This document shows, in pieces, positions 43,464-53,541 of a stretch of DNA of 64,000 nt. The position numbers were made by a program, and so were the translations under genes. The notes below the pieces were generated by a model. It made no database searches and had not been told where the DNA came from. It saw only the letters and a list, made by a program, of their open reading frames with translations. Positions within the stretch are counted from its first letter, which is position 1; the number at the start of each line of letters is the position of its first letter. This stretch comes from JAGTRP01 sp035255045 (lineage in GTDB: Bacteria > Pseudomonadota > Gammaproteobacteria > Burkholderiales > Rhodocyclaceae), in contig DATFAA010000158.1 of assembly GCA_035255045.1 (NCBI GenBank), positions 1 through 64,000 on the forward strand. Reading direction: 5' to 3'.

Positions 43464-46333
43464 AAGGCGAGGCCCCTCCCCTCCATGTCCTGCCCCAGCG
43501 CCTGGCGCGCCGGCTGGTCCAGATCATCGTCCTCACCAGCTCCCTAATCGCCCTGTGCATCACCGGCGCCCAGCTCTACCTGGAATTCGAGCGGGACGTC
43601 GGCGACATCCACGCCCGCTTCGGCCAGATCGAGGACGCCTACCTGCCGAGCGTGGTGCAGAACGTCTGGCTCACCGACCGGGCCCGGGTCCAGGTCCTGG
43701 TGGAGGGCATCCGGCGCCTGCCGGATTTCGCCTCGGCCCGGGTCCTGGTGGACGGCCGGCCCTTCGCCGCCAGCGGCGAGCCGGTCGCCGACCGGGCCCT
43801 GGTGCGGCGCTTTCCCCTCATCCAGGAATTCCGCGGCCAGCGCCTGGAGATCGGCACCCTGGAAGTGGGCGCCAGCCTCTCCGGCCCCCTGCAGCGCACC
43901 TGGCAGCGCCTGTGGTTCGTCCTCCTCCTGAACAGCCTCAAGACCGCCCTGGTGGCCTTCGTCATCTTCCTCCTGGTGCGGCGCCTCATCACCGGCCCGG
44001 TGCTGCGCATGGCGTCCCAGGCCCGGCGCCTGGCCAACGGCGACCTGGACCAGCCCCTGGCCCTGGACTTCCGCTTCCCCTGCCGCCGCGACGACGAGAT
44101 CCACGCCCTGGCCGGCGACATCGAGCGCATGCGGCTCAAGCTGCGGGAGCGGCGGGCGGCCCTGGAGGCCTCCAACGACCAGCTGTCCCGGGCGCTGACC
44201 GAGAAGGAGATCGCCCTCCTCCAGGCCCGGGCCGGCGAGAAGGCCCTGCAGGAGAGCCGCGCCCACCTGGCCCGGGCCCAGCAGGTGGCCAACCTGGGAA
44301 GCTGGGAATGGACCTGGGGCGAGGACGGGATGAGCTGGTCCGACGAAATTTTCCACCTCCTCGGCCTGCCGCTCCCCACCAAGGAGCAGCCCTTGCCGGC
44401 CAGCCTTTCCCGCCTGCGGGCCGCCATCCTCCCGGACGACCGCCAGCAGCTCGACGACCAGCTGGCCGACGCCTGCTCCGCCCGGCAGCTGCGTTCGGCG
44501 GAATTCCGCATCCGGCAGGGCGATGGCTCGACCCGGCTGGTGCGCCAGCTGGTGGAGCGCCTGTCCGCCGACGAGGAGCCGCCGCGCCTGGTGGGCACCC
44601 TCCAGGACGTGACCGAGCAGAAGCGGGTGGAGGACGCCCTGGAACTGGCCGCCAGCGTCTTCAACAACACCCGGGAGGGCATCCTGGTGACCGACCCGCA
44701 GGGCACCATCCTGGCGGTCAACCCGGCCTTCACCAAGATCACCGGCTTCGACGCCCCGGAGGCCATCGGCCAGACCCCCAGGCTGCTGCGCTCCGGTCGC
44801 CACGACGAATCCTTCTTCGAGGCCATCCGCCAGCGCCTCAACGAGACCGGCACCTGGCAGGGGGAAATCTGGAATCGCCGCAAGAACGGCGAGGCCTATC
44901 CCCAGTGGACCAGCATCAGCACCATCGTCGATACCGCCGGCCAGCCCAAGCGCCGGGTGGCGGTGATCAGCGACGTCACCGAACTGCGCAAGAAGGACGA
45001 GTGGATCCGCTACCAGGCCTACCACGACGCCCTCACCGGCCTGCCCAACCGGCTGCTCCTGGAGGACCGCCTGAGCCAGGCCATCGGCGTCGCCCACCGC
45101 ACCGGCAGCCACGTCGCCATCCTGTTCATCGACCTGGACCGCTTCAAGCTGGTGAACGACAGCCTCGGGCACCGGGCCGGCGACGACCTCCTCAAGATGG
45201 CCGCCAGCCGCATCGACGGCTGCCTGCGGGCGAGCGACACGGTGGCCCGCCAGGGGGGCGACGAGTTTGTCCTGGTGGTGGCAGGGGTTTCCGCCATCGC
45301 CGACGTGGCCCGGGTGGCCGAGAAGATCATCTCCACCATCGGCGAGGGTTTCGACATCGCCGACCAGCACGTCTATGTGGGCGCCAGCATCGGCATCAGC
45401 GTCTATCCCCAGGACGGCGAGGACCCGGACAGCCTGCTGCAGAACGCCGACACCGCCATGTACGAGGCCAAGGCCGCCGGCCGCGGCACCTTCCGCTTCT
45501 TCGACAGCCACATGAATTCCCGGGCGGTTTACCGCCTCCAGATGGAGGCCAGCCTGTGGCAGGCCCTGGCCGAGAACCAGTTCGAGGTCTTCTACCAGCC
45601 CAAGGTGGATCTCGGGGACGGCGCCATCCACGGCATGGAAGCCCTGGTGCGCTGGCGCGACCCGGAAAAGGGCCTGATCTCCCCGGCCGAGTTCATCCCG
45701 GTGGCGGAGGAGATCGGCATCATCCGGGAAATCGGCGAGCGGGTCCTGGACGAGTCCTGCCGGCAGATGCGCCAGTGGGTGGAGCGGGGCCTGCTGGACG
45801 GGCCGGTGGCGGTCAACGTCTCGGCCCGCCAGCTCAACGACCCGGAATTCGGCGAGCGGGTGAAGGCCACCCTGGCCCGCCACGGCCTCGCCCCCCGCTG
45901 GCTGCAGCTGGAGGTCACCGAATCCACCGTGATGGCCAAGCCTGAGCAGGCCATCGGCATCCTCGGCGCCCTGGTGGACGTGGGCATCACCGTCGCGGTG
46001 GACGATTTCGGCACCGGCTACTCCAGTTTCGGCTACCTGAAGCGCCTGCCCATCCACCTCCTCAAGATCGACCGCTCCTTCGTGGACGACATCGGCGCCT
46101 CCCGGGAAGACGAGAGCATCGTCACCGCCATCGTCACCGTCGGCCGCTCCCTCGGCCTGCAGACCGTGGCGGAAGGCGTCGAGACCGCCGCCCAGGCCGA
46201 ATTCCTGGCCGCCCTGGGCTGCGACTTCGGCCAGGGCTACCTCTACTCCCTGCCCCTGCCGGCCACCCAGTTCGAGGCCCTGCTGGCGGCCCGCTCCGCC
46301 TGCCGGGCGCCGCCGCCCGGCATCGCCGCCTGA
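43460..46333 (+). CDS. Membrane PAS-PAS-GGDEF-EAL c-di-GMP enzyme
   Basis: A 957-residue sensor. Helices at about 20-38 and 152-174 enclose a periplasmic domain, then HAMP-like (about 175-225), coiled coil, PAS (about 275-390), PAS (about 393-510), GGDEF with intact GGDEF at 599-603 and an RxxD I-site (590-593), and EAL with E-A-L at 727-729 and DDFGTGYSS. Both cyclase and phosphodiesterase activities are possible. ATG 43460 overlaps the stop of the upstream binding protein (ATGA). Confidence 0.92.
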   Translation: MKGEAPPLHVLPQRLARRLVQIIVLTSSLIALCITGAQLYLEFERDVGDIHARFGQIEDAYLPSVVQNVWLTDRARVQVLVEGIRRLPDFASARVLVDGRPFAASGEPVADRALVRRFPLIQEFRGQRLEIGTLEVGASLSGPLQRTWQRLWFVLLLNSLKTALVAFVIFLLVRRLITGPVLRMASQARRLANGDLDQPLALDFRFPCRRDDEIHALAGDIERMRLKLRERRAALEASNDQLSRALTEKEIALLQARAGEKALQESRAHLARAQQVANLGSWEWTWGEDGMSWSDEIFHLLGLPLPTKEQPLPASLSRLRAAILPDDRQQLDDQLADACSARQLRSAEFRIRQGDGSTRLVRQLVERLSADEEPPRLVGTLQDVTEQKRVEDALELAASVFNNTREGILVTDPQGTILAVNPAFTKITGFDAPEAIGQTPRLLRSGRHDESFFEAIRQRLNETGTWQGEIWNRRKNGEAYPQWTSISTIVDTAGQPKRRVAVISDVTELRKKDEWIRYQAYHDALTGLPNRLLLEDRLSQAIGVAHRTGSHVAILFIDLDRFKLVNDSLGHRAGDDLLKMAASRIDGCLRASDTVARQGGDEFVLVVAGVSAIADVARVAEKIISTIGEGFDIADQHVYVGASIGISVYPQDGEDPDSLLQNADTAMYEAKAAGRGTFRFFDSHMNSRAVYRLQMEASLWQALAENQFEVFYQPKVDLGDGAIHGMEALVRWRDPEKGLISPAEFIPVAEEIGIIREIGERVLDESCRQMRQWVERGLLDGPVAVNVSARQLNDPEFGERVKATLARHGLAPRWLQLEVTESTVMAKPEQAIGILGALVDVGITVAVDDFGTGYSSFGYLKRLPIHLLKIDRSFVDDIGASREDESIVTAIVTVGRSLGLQTVAEGVETAAQAEFLAALGCDFGQGYLYSLPLPATQFEALLAARSACRAPPPGIAA

Positions 46334-46390
46334 GCCCCGGGCACGCCGGCTGCTCGGCTACGGGTTTCAGCCCCAGCCAAGGAGAGCGCC

Positions 46391-46786
46391 ATGGCAGACA
46401 GCAACATCACCGGCGAAGAGGACGTGCCGCTCCAGCCCCCCGGCCACAGCACCGCCGACCTCGGCCCCAGCGACACCTCCGACAGCGGCAGCGACATCGC
46501 CGGCGCCCCCGGCACGGCCAATGACGCCGGCCTCGGGGACGACGCCAGCACCACCTCCGACCTGGATCGGGGCCAGAACGCCGGCCCCGACCTGGGCGAC
46601 ATCGGGCTGGACAGCGACACCGACGCCGGCGGCACCGGCGAGCGCATGGCCGCCGGCCGGGACGCCGACATCGAGGAAGGCGCCGACATCGCCCCCGACC
46701 GCATCACCCGCGACCCCGGCGGCATGGTGGGGGGCGAGGACCCGGAGGGCATCGGGGTCAGCAGCGGCAAGGACAAAAAGGGATAG
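46391..46786 (+). CDS. Small acidic, probably disordered protein
   Basis: A 131-residue protein dominated by Asp, Gly, Ser, Thr and Ala (repeats of the S-D-T-x-D-x-G type), with no hydrophobic core and a lysine-rich end (SGKDKKG). GGAGAGC precedes the ATG. Compositions like this occur in secreted or calcium-binding linkers and in small stress proteins, but I do not recognise a family. Its 3' end overlaps the convergent degenerate-EAL gene by 29 bases. Confidence 0.6.
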   Translation: MADSNITGEEDVPLQPPGHSTADLGPSDTSDSGSDIAGAPGTANDAGLGDDASTTSDLDRGQNAGPDLGDIGLDSDTDAGGTGERMAAGRDADIEEGADIAPDRITRDPGGMVGGEDPEGIGVSSGKDKKG

Positions 46787-47492
46787 GCCAATTGGCCGGG
46801 GTTGGCCAGCTCCCGGCGCTGCGCCGCGTGCCCCCGGTCGCCGTGTTCCGGATGCCTAGGTCCCGGGGTGAGCCGACCAGGTGGTGGGGCGGCGGCTCGC
46901 CCCCCGCCCCCGGGTAGGGCACCTTCACCAGGTCCGGCCGCAGCTCGCGCAGGCGCCCGCGGTCGGCCAGGCTGACGGCGAGGCCGTAGCCCCGGCTGCG
47001 GCAGGCGCGGAGGGCCCGCCGGTGGTACCCGACTCCACCGACTTCCAGCACCAGCCGCTCCGGCAGGAGGCGGCAAGGGGCCAGGATGCCGTCGCAGGCG
47101 AATCCCCAGTCGGACGCCCCGGCGGTGCCGGGATGGACGCCGACCAGCAGCATGCCGCGCTGGGGCTGGAGCAGGTAGTTGAGGGCGTGGAGGGTGCGTA
47201 CCAGGCGATCCAGGCGGACGATGCCGGCGCCGCTCGCCGGCCGGGCGTATACCTCTCCGGCCGCCACCGCCCCCGGGCAGCCGCTGCGGGCGGCGGCCAG
47301 CACGCCCTCGTGGCCGCGTACCTCGCCGCTGCGGAAATCCAGGAGGGGAACGAAGCTGGATTCCAGGCGCAGGTCGCCATAGGACGCGAACACCCGGCCC
47401 GCCGCCGCCACGAAGCGGAATTCCGTGCCCAGCCCCTCGCCCCTGGTGCAGGGGGAAGCGTTGAGGAGGAGGATGACTTCGGTGAGGGGCAT
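46758..47492 (-). CDS. Degenerate EAL-domain protein
   Basis: About 244 residues. The segment FVPLLDFRSGEVRGHEGVL aligns with the start of EAL domains (hxPhhdhxtGxhxGxEALxR), and LVLEVGGVGYHRRALRACRSRGYGLAVS with their later strand. The EAL triad is reduced to H-E-G and the DDFGxGxSS motif is missing. It is therefore probably an inactive c-di-GMP binder or adaptor. GAAGGAAAG lies 6 bases before the ATG. Confidence 0.65.
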   Translation of the reverse strand: MPLTEVILLLNASPCTRGEGLGTEFRFVAAAGRVFASYGDLRLESSFVPLLDFRSGEVRGHEGVLAAARSGCPGAVAAGEVYARPASGAGIVRLDRLVRTLHALNYLLQPQRGMLLVGVHPGTAGASDWGFACDGILAPCRLLPERLVLEVGGVGYHRRALRACRSRGYGLAVSLADRGRLRELRPDLVKVPYPGAGGEPPPHHLVGSPRDLGIRNTATGGTRRSAGSWPTPANWPIPFCPCRC

Positions 47493-47690
47493 GGCTTTCC
47501 TTCCATTCTTCGTTCCGGAGGAACGAATGGACGGGCGGGCCGGCGCCGAGTTCAGGGGGGAAAGGCGGTAGAGGGGCCTGCGGGTTATCCCCCAATATCC
47601 CGTCCACGCCCCAAGCACCAAACGCCCCCTCCCCGGTCGGAAAGTGGAATACTTGGCGGGTCCCGTCCGCGTCCGCAAGGAGAACAGGCC

Positions 47691-50600
47691 ATGACCACGG
47701 TTCCGATGGAAGACGCCTCGACCTCGCCCCTGCGCCAGGCCATCACCCTCGCCTACCGGCGCGACGAAGCCGCCTGTGTCGCCGCCCTGGCGGCGGAGCT
47801 GGAGGCCCGCCCCCCCGACCGGCAAGCGGTGGACAGCCGGGCCCGGGCCCTGGTGGCGGCGGTGCGGCAGGAGCGCCGCCACGCCAGCGGGGTGGACAAC
47901 CTGATGCACGAGTTCGCCCTCTCCAGCCAGGAAGGGGTGGCCCTCATGTGTCTGGCCGAGGCGCTGCTGCGCATCCCCGACCCCGCCACCGCCGACCGCC
48001 TCATCCGGGACAAGATCAGCAAGGGCAACTGGCGGGCCCACCTGGGCCACAGCGGTTCCCTCTTCGTCAATGCCGCCACCTGGGGCCTGATGATCACCGG
48101 CCGGCTGGTGGCCACCCACAGCGACCAGGACCTGGCCGGCGCCCTCTCCCGCCTGCTGGCCCGGGGCGGCGAGCCGGTGGTGCGGCGGGGGGTGGAGTTC
48201 GCCATGGAGCTCCTCGGCCGCCAGTTCGTCATGGCCGAGACCATCGACGCCGCCCTGGCCCGCAGCCGGGAGGGGGAAGCCAGGGGCTACACCCATTCCT
48301 TCGACATGCTGGGGGAGGCCGCCGTCACCGGCGCCGACGCCGAGCGCTACTTCGCCGCCTACGAGGCCGCCGTCCACGCCATCGGCCGGGCCGGCGGCGG
48401 CCGCGGCGTGCGGGAAGGCCCCGGCATCTCGGTGAAGCTCTCGGCCCTCCATCCCCGCTATGTCCGCTCCCAGCGCCGGCGGGTCATGGCCGAGTTGCTG
48501 CCCCGCCTGCGGGCCCTGGCCGACCTCGCCCGGCACTACGACATCGGCCTCAACATCGACGCCGAGGAGGCCGACCGCCTCGACCTGTCCCTCGACCTCC
48601 TGGAGGCCCTGGCCACCGACCCCGGCCTGACCGGCTGGGAAGGCCTCGGCTTCGTGGTCCAGGCCTACCAGAAGCGCGGTCCCCAGGTGGTGGCCTGGCT
48701 GGCCGACCTGGCCCGCCGCCATCGGCGCCGCCTCATGGTCCGGCTGGTCAAGGGCGCCTACTGGGACAGCGAGATCAAGCGCGCCCAGGTGGAGGGCCAG
48801 GAGGGCTACCCCGTTTTCACGCGCAAGGTCCATTCCGACCTCGCCTACCTGGTCTGCGCCGGGCGCCTCCTGGCGGCCGGGGACGCACTCTATCCCCAGT
48901 TCGCCACCCACAATGCCCATACCCTGGCGGCGGTCATGGAAATGGCCCGGGAGCGCGGCGTGGACGACTACGAGTTCCAGTGCCTCCACGGCATGGGGGA
49001 GCCCCTCTACGACCATGTGGTGGGCGCCGGCGGGCTCGGGCGGCGCTGCCGCATCTACGCCCCGGTAGGCAGCCACGCCACCCTGCTGCCCTACCTGGTG
49101 CGCCGGCTCCTGGAGAACGGCGCCAATTCCTCCTTCGTGAACCGCCTGGTGGACGAGGCGGTGGGCATCGACGAGCTGGTTCGTGATCCCCTGGACCAGG
49201 TGCGCGAGGAAGGCGGCCGGCCCCACCTCCGGATTCCCCTGCCGGCTGACCTCTTCGGCCCCGCCCGGCGCAATTCCGCGGGGGTCGATTTCTCCAACGA
49301 GAACACCCTGGTAGCCCTGGCGGCCGACCTGGAGTCCCTGCGCACGCTGCATTGGGAGGCCCTGCCCCGGGTGGCCGGCTGCGCCGCCCGGCGGGGGCCG
49401 GCCCGGCCGGTGACCAACCCGGCCGACCGGGACGACTTGGTGGGCACGGTGGTGGAGGCGTCCGCCACGGAGATCGAGGCCGCCCTGGCCGCCGCCGACG
49501 GCTTCGCCCCAGACTGGCACGCCGTCCCCCGGCGGGAACGGGCCGAGCTCCTGCGCCGGGCCGCCGACCTCCTGGAAGCCCACCGCGACGAGTTCATGAG
49601 CCTCGCCATCCGGGAGGCCGGCAAGACCTGGGGCGACGCCGTGGCCGAGGTGCGGGAGGCGGCCGACTTCTGCCGCTACTACGCTTGGCAGATCGAGGCC
49701 ATGGGCCCGGAGCTCCTGGCGGAGCCCCCGGGCCCGGTGGCCTGCATCAGCCCCTGGAACTTTCCCCTGGCCATCTTCACCGGCGAAGTCGCCGCCGCCC
49801 TGGCCGTGGGCAGCCCGGTGGTCGCCAAGCCGGCCGAGCAGACGCCCCTGATCGCCGACCTGGCGGTACGCCTCTTCCACCAGGCCGGCATCCCCCCCGC
49901 CGCGCTCCAGCTCCTGCCCGGCCGGGGGGAGACGGTGGGGGCGGCCCTGACCGCCGATCCGCGGGTACGGGGCGTGGTGTTCACCGGCTCCACCGAGGTG
50001 GCCCGGCTTATCCACGGCACCCTGGCCGGGCGTTCGGAGGCCGGGGAGATCCGCCTCATCGCCGAGACCGGCGGCCAGAACGCCATGGTGGTCGATTCCT
50101 CGGCCCTGCCGGAACAGGTGGTCCAGGACGTGCTCGTTTCGGGCTTCGACAGCGCCGGCCAGCGCTGCTCCGCCCTGCGGGTGCTCTGCCTCCAAGACGA
50201 TATCGCCGACCGGGTGCTGGCCCTCCTCAAGGAGGCCATGGCGGAGTGGACGGTGGGCGACCCACGGCACCTGGAAACCGATGTCGGCCCGGTCATCGAC
50301 GCCGAGGCCCGGGCCGGGCTGGAGGCTCACATCGCCGGCATGAAGGCCGCCGGCCGGCGGGTCTTCCAGCTGCCCCTGCCGCCGGCCTGCGCCGCCGGCA
50401 CCTTCGTGCCCCCGACCCTGATCGAGATCGACCACCTGGATGAGCTGACCCGGGAGGTCTTCGGACCGGTGATCCATGTCCTGCGCTTCGCCGCCGACCG
50501 GCTGCCGGCCGTGATCGACGCCGTGAATGCCACCGGCTACGGCCTCACCTTCGGGCTCCACAGCCGCATCGACGAGACTCTGGAGACCGCCGTGGCCCGC

Positions 50601-51344
50601 ATCCGGGCCGGCAACATCTACGTCAATCGCAACATGATCGGCGCCGTGGTGGGGGTCCAGCCCTTCGGCGGCGAGGGCAAGTCCGGCACCGGCCCCAAGG
50701 CCGGCGGCCCCCTCTACCTCCACCGCCTGGCGGCGACGGCCAACGTCCTGCCCGAGGAGATCGGCCTGCAGCCCGGCGGCGGTGACGACGACGCCCTGGC
50801 CGCCTGCCGGGGCCTGGCCCAGTGGATGCACAGCACCCCCTGGCCGTCGCTGCTCGATGCCTGCGCCCAGTACGCCGCCCTGACGCCCCTGCGCCACCGC
50901 CTGGCCCTGCCGGGGCCGACCGGGGAAAGCAACGTCCTGTCCTTCGCCCCCCGGGGCAACGTGCTCTGCGTCGCCGCCACCGAGGAAGCCCTCATGGAGC
51001 AGATGGCCGCCGGCCTGGCGACGGGCAACCGCCTGCTCCTGGAGGGCAGCGAGCTGAGCGAGCGGGTGGTGGAGCGGGCGCCGGCGGCAGTGCGGGAGCA
51101 GGTCGGGCTGTGGCAGGCCGGGGACGAGGTCCCCCTGGCCGCCGTGCTCTTCGCCGGCGGGCCGGAGGCCGCCGCCCATCTGGCCCGGCGCCTGGCCGAG
51201 CGGGAGGGCCCCCTGGTGCCGGTCATCCGGCCGGATGACCGCAGCGGCCGCTATCCCCTCTACCGCCTGGTGGTGGAGCGGGTGATCACCATCAACACCA
51301 CGGCGGCGGGGGGCAACGCCAGCCTGATGACCCTGGGGGGATAG
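47691..51344 (+). CDS. putA: Bifunctional proline dehydrogenase / P5C dehydrogenase PutA
   Basis: A 1217-residue enzyme oxidising proline to glutamate in two coupled steps. The FAD proline dehydrogenase barrel spans about 75-500 (RLVKGAYWDSEIK at 351-363, ENGANSSFVNRLVD at 475-488). The aldehyde dehydrogenase domain follows (about 560-980), with Glu792 in AETGGQN and Cys826 in AGQRCS. A C-terminal ALDH-like domain (about 1000-1217) completes a type B PutA. The N-terminal ribbon-helix-helix repressor of trifunctional PutA is absent, so regulation must be elsewhere. AAGGAG precedes ATG 47691. Confidence 0.95.
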   Translation: MTTVPMEDASTSPLRQAITLAYRRDEAACVAALAAELEARPPDRQAVDSRARALVAAVRQERRHASGVDNLMHEFALSSQEGVALMCLAEALLRIPDPATADRLIRDKISKGNWRAHLGHSGSLFVNAATWGLMITGRLVATHSDQDLAGALSRLLARGGEPVVRRGVEFAMELLGRQFVMAETIDAALARSREGEARGYTHSFDMLGEAAVTGADAERYFAAYEAAVHAIGRAGGGRGVREGPGISVKLSALHPRYVRSQRRRVMAELLPRLRALADLARHYDIGLNIDAEEADRLDLSLDLLEALATDPGLTGWEGLGFVVQAYQKRGPQVVAWLADLARRHRRRLMVRLVKGAYWDSEIKRAQVEGQEGYPVFTRKVHSDLAYLVCAGRLLAAGDALYPQFATHNAHTLAAVMEMARERGVDDYEFQCLHGMGEPLYDHVVGAGGLGRRCRIYAPVGSHATLLPYLVRRLLENGANSSFVNRLVDEAVGIDELVRDPLDQVREEGGRPHLRIPLPADLFGPARRNSAGVDFSNENTLVALAADLESLRTLHWEALPRVAGCAARRGPARPVTNPADRDDLVGTVVEASATEIEAALAAADGFAPDWHAVPRRERAELLRRAADLLEAHRDEFMSLAIREAGKTWGDAVAEVREAADFCRYYAWQIEAMGPELLAEPPGPVACISPWNFPLAIFTGEVAAALAVGSPVVAKPAEQTPLIADLAVRLFHQAGIPPAALQLLPGRGETVGAALTADPRVRGVVFTGSTEVARLIHGTLAGRSEAGEIRLIAETGGQNAMVVDSSALPEQVVQDVLVSGFDSAGQRCSALRVLCLQDDIADRVLALLKEAMAEWTVGDPRHLETDVGPVIDAEARAGLEAHIAGMKAAGRRVFQLPLPPACAAGTFVPPTLIEIDHLDELTREVFGPVIHVLRFAADRLPAVIDAVNATGYGLTFGLHSRIDETLETAVARIRAGNIYVNRNMIGAVVGVQPFGGEGKSGTGPKAGGPLYLHRLAATANVLPEEIGLQPGGGDDDALAACRGLAQWMHSTPWPSLLDACAQYAALTPLRHRLALPGPTGESNVLSFAPRGNVLCVAATEEALMEQMAAGLATGNRLLLEGSELSERVVERAPAAVREQVGLWQAGDEVPLAAVLFAGGPEAAAHLARRLAEREGPLVPVIRPDDRSGRYPLYRLVVERVITINTTAAGGNASLMTLGG

Positions 51345-51357
51345 CCTCGGGAGGAAT

Positions 51358-52143
<786 letters not shown>

Positions 52144-52299
52144 GTTTTGTCTCCGGAAAGTTGGCTGTGAGCAGTCGGACGATAGCCCTGCCGGGCCATG
52201 ACAGGCAAGTGCGGGGGAACCCGCCGCCGGGGTCCCAGTCCCATCCGGACGCGGCAAACACCCCAAGGGCGCCGCCCGACCACCCACCGGGAAATAGAA

Positions 52300-53430
52300 A
52301 TGTACCTGATGCCCCTGCCCTTCCTCCTCGGCACCCTGGCCGGGCTCCTGTCCATCGCGGCCCTGGCCGGCGGCCTCTATGTGGTGTGGGCCTGGTACGT
52401 GGGGGAGCTGGTATCCGCCGCCTGGCTGGCCGGCGGCGTCGCCGCCCTGCTGTGGTCGGCCTACGGCCGCCTGCTGGTGCTGGCCTTCTACCCCCGGGGG
52501 AGCGACGAGCCCCGGCCGGTCCACAGCCAGAACACGAAGACCATCGCCGGGGCGGACGGCAGCACCCTGCACGTGGAGATCGAGGGCGACCCGGACAAGC
52601 CAGTGGCCATCCTCACCCACGGCTGGGCCCTGGACAGCACGGCCTGGTACTACGTCCGCCGCCAGCTTTCCTCCCGCTACCGGCTGGTGCTCTGGGACCT
52701 GCCGGGGCTGGGCGCCTCCAGCCAGCCCGCCGACGGCCGCTACACCGTGGCCCGGCTGGCCGAGGACCTGCGCCGGGTGATCGACGGCACCGCCGACGGC
52801 CCGGTGACCCTGGTGGGCCACAGCATCGGCGGCATGATGATCCTCACCCTCTGCCGCCTCCACCCGGAGCTGCTGGCGGACAAGGTGCGGGGCATCGTCC
52901 TCATGGACACCACCCACGTCTGGCCCCTGCGTACCGTCATGGCCGGGGGCCTGCTGCGCCTCCTGCGCTGGCCCCTGATCGAGCCCCTCCTCTATCTCAC
53001 CATCCTGCTCTGGCCCCTGGTGTGGCTGATGAACTGGCAGAGCTACTTCAACGGCACCGCCCACCTGGTGAACCGGCTCACTTCCCTGAGCCGGGACGTC
53101 ACCCGCGGGCAGCTGGAATTCGCCACCCGCTTCAACGTCAAGGACAAGCCGTCGGTGGTGGCCAAGGGCCTGCTGGCGGTGCTGCGCTGGGACGAGGCCG
53201 AGACCCCGGCCGGCATCTCGGTGCCGACCCTGGTCATCACCGGCGACGCCGACCGCATCACCCTGCCCGAGGCGGGGGTGGGGATGAGCCGCATGATCCC
53301 GGACGCCCAGCTGGTGCGCATCGACCCGGCCGGCCACAACGGGCTCCTGGAGGAAGGCCAGCAGTACAGCGACGCCATCGCCCGCCTGGTGCAGAAAGCC
53401 GCCGGCCCCCTGCGGCCCCGGCCGGTGTAG
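52300..53430 (+). CDS. Membrane-anchored alpha/beta hydrolase
   Basis: A 376-residue protein with one or two N-terminal helices (about 6-58) before an alpha/beta hydrolase fold. The nucleophile elbow is GHSIGG, the acid is in TGDADRITLP and the His in PAGHNGL. An internal hydrophobic stretch (LLYLTILLWPLVWLMNW) suggests a membrane-associated lid. Substrate unknown. No convincing Shine-Dalgarno is present; ATG 52300 gives the natural start of the first helix. Confidence 0.82.
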   Translation: MYLMPLPFLLGTLAGLLSIAALAGGLYVVWAWYVGELVSAAWLAGGVAALLWSAYGRLLVLAFYPRGSDEPRPVHSQNTKTIAGADGSTLHVEIEGDPDKPVAILTHGWALDSTAWYYVRRQLSSRYRLVLWDLPGLGASSQPADGRYTVARLAEDLRRVIDGTADGPVTLVGHSIGGMMILTLCRLHPELLADKVRGIVLMDTTHVWPLRTVMAGGLLRLLRWPLIEPLLYLTILLWPLVWLMNWQSYFNGTAHLVNRLTSLSRDVTRGQLEFATRFNVKDKPSVVAKGLLAVLRWDEAETPAGISVPTLVITGDADRITLPEAGVGMSRMIPDAQLVRIDPAGHNGLLEEGQQYSDAIARLVQKAAGPLRPRPV

Positions 53431-53436
53431 AAGGCC

Positions 53437-53535
53437 TTGTTCCTGTTCTTTTCCAACCGGCTGGGCTGCCTGGGCTCCATCCTGGTGTCCCTGGCCCTGA
53501 CCCTCCTGCTGCTCTTCGTCTTCGGAGTGCTGTAA
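53437..53535 (+). CDS. 32-residue membrane microprotein
   Basis: A short frame beginning TTG six bases after the hydrolase stop and encoding 32 residues, L/MFLFFSNRLGCLGS followed by a leucine-rich helix to FGVL. An in-frame TAG immediately upstream leaves TTG as the only possible start, with AAGG a few bases before it. The FFSNRLGCLGS motif looks like a conserved tiny membrane protein. Likely co-transcribed with the hydrolase. Confidence 0.5.
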   Translation: MFLFFSNRLGCLGSILVSLALTLLLLFVFGVL

Positions 53536-53541
53536 GGCCGG

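Noticed and set aside
46758..51179. 1473-codon minus-strand frame opposite putA
   Set aside because: Only the last 244 codons (from 47492) have a ribosome site and EAL-like features; the rest is a putA shadow.
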